In this document: one piece after another, positions 61,273-64,000 of the stretch
How the letters are laid out: each line of letters starts with the position of its first letter
Position numbering within the stretch: position 1 is the stretch's first letter
NCBI GenBank assembly: GCA_964388275.1
Contig: CAYLZD010000013.1
Location: 29,732-93,731, forward strand
DNA from: JARYLZ01 sp964388275
Lineage (GTDB): Bacteria > Bacteroidota > Ignavibacteria > SZUA-365
Direction: 5' to 3'
DNA: 64,000 nucleotides
Notes under the pieces: model-generated
The model's input: only the letters and a program-made list of their open reading frames with translations
Database searches by the model: none
Told to the model about the DNA's origin: nothing
Program-made: the position numbers and the translations under genes

Positions 61273-63564
61273 TCAGAACTCCGCGCTCACTCCGATGCTG
61301 GGCAGTATGCCGATCGTGGACGATCCATCTTCGGGACGCATATTCCGGTAATCCCACCTGTAGCTCTGAACATTCTTCCTGTTGTAGACGTTCTGCACGT
61401 CGATGTAGGTTATCAGGTTCCAGCCGCCAAAGAACCACCGCCTGTCCACTCTCAAGTCGAGTGAATGAAAAAGAGGAAGCCGTCCGCTGTTGAGCGCGGA
61501 CACGTCGGGCGTGCCGTCGGGCAGGAAGGGCGTGTATGGAGTGCCCGTGCCCAGGCGGAACTTGGCGCTTATCTCCCAGCGGTTGTCGATGGCGTAGCCG
61601 CCGCTGAGATTCAGTATGAGCCGCTGGTCGAAAGAGCCGGTGCGGGAGACGCCGTCGAGGGCGGTGAATTCCGTGCTGCCGTACGTGAGGCTGAATATGC
61701 CGTAACACGGGATCTCCGACAAACGCTTCTGGACCAGAAGCTCCAGGCCTCTCGACAGGCCGCTCCCGATGCTCGCGAGGGCATCGAAGCCGAAAGAGGC
61801 GAAGCCCTCTTCCGACCCGCCGAAGCCCGCGCCGGTGTTGGCCATTATGAGCCACGGCCGCTCCGTGCTGGCAGGATAATCGCTGTAGGATTTCAGGTAT
61901 CCCTCGATCCGGACCTTCGTGTCGGCCCGTATCAGATGCTCCACACCCGCTATTACCTGTTTGACTTCGATGTGGCGCAGGCGGGTGTTGAGCGGATTGG
62001 AGACGAGCCAGATCATGGACGGCGATTGATGGTAAACTCCCGCGCTCAAGTTGAGCGAGGTCAGCGGCGTCACCTGATAGGAAACGGACGCCCGGGGTCC
62101 GAGCGAAACCGGCTCGTCTATCATGTTGAAATAATCCAGACGAACACCCGCCGACACCCGCAGACGGTCGAAGAACAGGCGGGATAACTGCGCGTAAGCG
62201 GCGCCCTTGAGAGCCGTGGTGTCCCAGTCGCTGTCGGGCAGGAAGGGGAGCGCAACATAGGGATTGGGCGCCGCGAATAAACCGCCCCTGGTTCGGAGCA
62301 GTTTCCCCTGAATCCCGAACGACAATTCCGTGTGCCTGTCCGTCAGAAGCACCGCATCCGCGCGCAGGCTCGTCTCGCCTTCCTTCGAGTCGCTGGCAAA
62401 TACCGGGTTGAGCAGGGAGTCGGATTGCAGGAAATCATACGAAACGAAACTGCGGCCGAGCGCTACGGTTATGAAGCCCTTGTCGAGCAGACGGCGCCAC
62501 GACAAACTCGAAATGTACTGGTCCTGCGAGTTGCCGAGTATGCGCGAATTGCTGTAGCGCTGATCCTCGGTGTTGTTGAAAAAGCGGACGTTGTCGAGCG
62601 CTCCGAGCAGGAGAAAGCTGAACTGGTTGTTCTGGTCGGCGTTGAAGGATGCCTTGCCCAGGAAGTCCCAGTATTCCGGCACGAAGCCGAAGCCGGCGGC
62701 CTTGAAGATGAAATCCAGATAGCTTCTTCTCGCGGAAAACAGGAAGGAGCCCTCCGAACCGATGGGACCTTCAGCGTTCAGTCCGAACTGGCTGGCGGAA
62801 ATGGTCGCTTTCCCTCCCAGCCGGTCGTCCCTTCCGTTACGCAGATCGATGGAAAGCACGGACGAGAGTTTGTCCCCGTATCTGACCCCGAAGCCCCCGG
62901 TTGAAAATGTCACGTCGCGCACGTAATCGAGGTTGACGAGGCTGAGCGGACCGCCGGTCGCTCCCTGCGTGCCGAAGTGGTTTATGTTCGGCACTTCGAC
63001 GCCGTCCAGCACGTACAGGTTTTCAGAAGCGCCACCTCCGCGGACTATCAGATCGTTCCTTCCGGCCGAAACCTGTACCACTCCGGGCAGCACCGAGATG
63101 GCGCGTACCACATCCTCCAAACCGCCGGGCGCTCTGCGTATTTCCTCGGCGTTCAGCGAGAGTGCGCTGACAGGTTCATCGGCGGTGAATTTGAAATAAT
63201 CCGCTTCCACGACGACGGCGTCGAGATCGATGGGCAGGACTTGAAGGGGAAAGGAGATGTCGTTCTGCCTGCCGGGGGCCACGACGATATCTGTCACGAT
63301 GAGAGGTTTGTAACCGATCAGAGTGGCTCTCAACTGATAGGTGCCGGGAGGAAGATTGTTGATGAGGAAAGCTCCGTCAATTCCGGTTGCCGCTCCGAAG
63401 TTCGTGCCGATGGCGACGACCGATGCGCCTATCAGCGGTTCCTTCGTGGCTGCATCGAAAACCGTTCCCTTTACGGCGCCGCTTCCAGTCTGCGATCTGG
63501 CCACAGCCGCGGGAAGCAGGAGCACGACTGCCAGGACCGCGATTAAGCTGAATTTTCTTGTCAT
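61273..63564 (-). CDS. TonB-dependent receptor
   Basis: 763 residues. Signal peptide LIAVLAVVLLLPAAVARSQ; carboxypeptidase-regulatory-like domain (GAVKGTVFDAATKEPLIGAS ... IGYKPLIVTDIVV, residues about 28-110); plug domain (VVRAISVLPGVVQVSAGRND, IVRGGGASENLYVLDGVEVP); then a 22-strand-type barrel ending in ILPSIGVSAEF. It imports an unknown large substrate across the outer membrane. The usual DUF4249 partner is not adjacent; two copies lie 3.5 kb downstream beyond recA. First gene of the long minus-strand run. Confidence 0.94.
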   Translation of the reverse strand: MTRKFSLIAVLAVVLLLPAAVARSQTGSGAVKGTVFDAATKEPLIGASVVAIGTNFGAATGIDGAFLINNLPPGTYQLRATLIGYKPLIVTDIVVAPGRQNDISFPLQVLPIDLDAVVVEADYFKFTADEPVSALSLNAEEIRRAPGGLEDVVRAISVLPGVVQVSAGRNDLIVRGGGASENLYVLDGVEVPNINHFGTQGATGGPLSLVNLDYVRDVTFSTGGFGVRYGDKLSSVLSIDLRNGRDDRLGGKATISASQFGLNAEGPIGSEGSFLFSARRSYLDFIFKAAGFGFVPEYWDFLGKASFNADQNNQFSFLLLGALDNVRFFNNTEDQRYSNSRILGNSQDQYISSLSWRRLLDKGFITVALGRSFVSYDFLQSDSLLNPVFASDSKEGETSLRADAVLLTDRHTELSFGIQGKLLRTRGGLFAAPNPYVALPFLPDSDWDTTALKGAAYAQLSRLFFDRLRVSAGVRLDYFNMIDEPVSLGPRASVSYQVTPLTSLNLSAGVYHQSPSMIWLVSNPLNTRLRHIEVKQVIAGVEHLIRADTKVRIEGYLKSYSDYPASTERPWLIMANTGAGFGGSEEGFASFGFDALASIGSGLSRGLELLVQKRLSEIPCYGIFSLTYGSTEFTALDGVSRTGSFDQRLILNLSGGYAIDNRWEISAKFRLGTGTPYTPFLPDGTPDVSALNSGRLPLFHSLDLRVDRRWFFGGWNLITYIDVQNVYNRKNVQSYRWDYRNMRPEDGSSTIGILPSIGVSAEF

Positions 63565-63852
63565 TTTTTAAATCCTGTTTGTAAACTCGCCAATGTGCGT
63601 GATTTGCCGCGAAAAAAATGGAACATTCTGTTGGATAAACGTTCGAGGCATAGTCAAGCGGACTCAAACGTCATACGTCAGAACGAATTATTGATCTTCG
63701 GAAGTTCCGCAAATGTATCCTGACTTCGCCATTGGAGCACCTGCTTGATATTGCCGGCCGACAGATCATACGCGGCGAAAAACGAGGAATAAGCGCATCG
63801 AACAGGTAAATACGACCTGTGAAAAATTGCGTCATAAAAACAGTGGAGCGGG

Positions 63853-63887
63853 TCCTCCTTCGTCACACTTTGTGTGACTTCGGCGGA
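63853..63887. repeat. Structured palindromic element, copy 1
   Basis: Outer stem TCCTCC/GGCGGA (five of six pairs), a symmetric TTC/TTC internal loop, inner stem GTCACAC/GTGTGAC (perfect, 63862-63868 with 63872-63878) and a 3-base loop. Total 35 nt. The same layout is found in copy 2. Confidence 0.65.
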
Positions 63888-63956
63888 TTAACTTCACGTC
63901 GTTCTTTGACGCTATTTTTCAGTTGCATTGTGCGGGATGCCCTGACCCGGCCGCCT

Positions 63957-63993
63957 TCCGACTACGTCCCGCAAGATGCGGGACTTCGTCGGA
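63957..63993. repeat. Structured palindromic element, copy 2
   Basis: Outer stem TCCGAC/GTCGGA (perfect), TAC/TTC internal loop, inner stem GTCCCGCA/TGCGGGAC (perfect, 63966-63973 with 63977-63984), 3-base loop AGA. Total 37 nt. Same order of parts as copy 1, with different stem sequences. Confidence 0.7.
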
Positions 63994-64000
63994 CAGGTCG

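Larger units (their letters stand above)
63565..64000. other. Intergenic region at the right edge
   Basis: 436 bp without a supported gene. It contains the upstream region of the TonB receptor gene (with AGGATTT before its ATG) and two structured palindromic elements. A 62-codon frame on the minus strand (63678-63866) has no ribosome site or protein-like character. Confidence 0.6.

Noticed and set aside
63678..63866. 62-codon frame at the right edge
   Set aside because: No ribosome site, no motif, overlaps the palindromic element.
1..64000. CRISPR arrays, tRNA, rRNA, insertion sequences, prophage
   Set aside because: Looked for direct-repeat arrays, T-arm and rRNA core sequences and transposase motifs; none seen. 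The only stable RNA I can support is the SRP RNA.

Overview
The window reads as a chromosomal segment (roughly 57-60% G+C by eye) from a Gram-negative bacterium of the Bacteroidota/Chlorobiota/Ignavibacteriota side of the FCB group. Three secreted proteins end in type IX secretion (T9SS) sorting domains of the NPFN / YPNP type. There are two outer-membrane receptors with carboxypeptidase-regulatory-like N-termini, two DUF4249 lipoproteins, LytS/LytTR signalling, a CHAT-TPR protein and many lipoproteins and beta-barrels. The Ig/PKD-like repeat protein and the DxDxDG small proteins make me think of Kapaibacteria-like or Ignavibacteria-like lineages, but that is inference; no rRNA or tRNA was seen to settle it. 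No prophage, transposase, CRISPR array or defence island was recognised.

Layout. 1-8.6 kb (+): the 3' part of a large Ig-repeat T9SS surface protein, an OmpA-family protein and a secreted TPR-CHAT (caspase-like) protein. 8.6-11.4 kb (-): an unknown lipoprotein and a small beta-barrel protein. 11.6-17.6 kb (+): two LiaI/LiaF-like membrane proteins, a LytS-type kinase, a LytTR response regulator and a large TonB-receptor-like barrel protein. 17.6-19.0 kb (-): TPR protein and TetR regulator. 19.1-27.2 kb (+): dnaE, trxA, a T9SS protein, a homocysteine S-methyltransferase family enzyme and a barrel protein with calcium-type repeats. 27.3-32 kb (-): a PDZ/GAF/SpoIIE phosphatase and uvrB. 32.2-39.2 kb: DEAD-box helicase (+), clpX (-), an HTH/AT-hook DNA-binding protein (-), gamma-glutamyltransferase (-), a von Willebrand A T9SS protein (+), then the SRP RNA gene (-).

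39.6-42.0 kb (+): a multiheme c-type cytochrome lipoprotein followed by a tandem-rhodanese lipoprotein, a compact extracytoplasmic redox/sulfur cassette. 42.1-48 kb: DUF192 protein (-), then an ECF sigma factor, its probable anti-sigma partner, a secreted barrel protein and a lipoprotein, then a glycosyltransferase and a small lipoprotein (+). 48.0-49.2 kb (-): a second glycosyltransferase.

49.3-55.0 kb (+): an NtrB/NtrC-like two-component pair. It is followed by a palindrome, a sigma-54-like -24/-12 element and a three-gene operon of two small related secreted DxDxDG proteins sharing an RGGRK C-terminus plus an outer-membrane barrel. I consider this the best candidate for an undescribed system. 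55.1-63.6 kb (-): recX, two DUF4249 lipoproteins, recA, thpR, a Sua5-type tRNA threonylcarbamoylation enzyme, an unknown protein ending in a sliding-clamp-binding motif (QISLF) and a TonB-dependent receptor. The last 0.4 kb carries two copies of a structured palindromic element with covarying stems.
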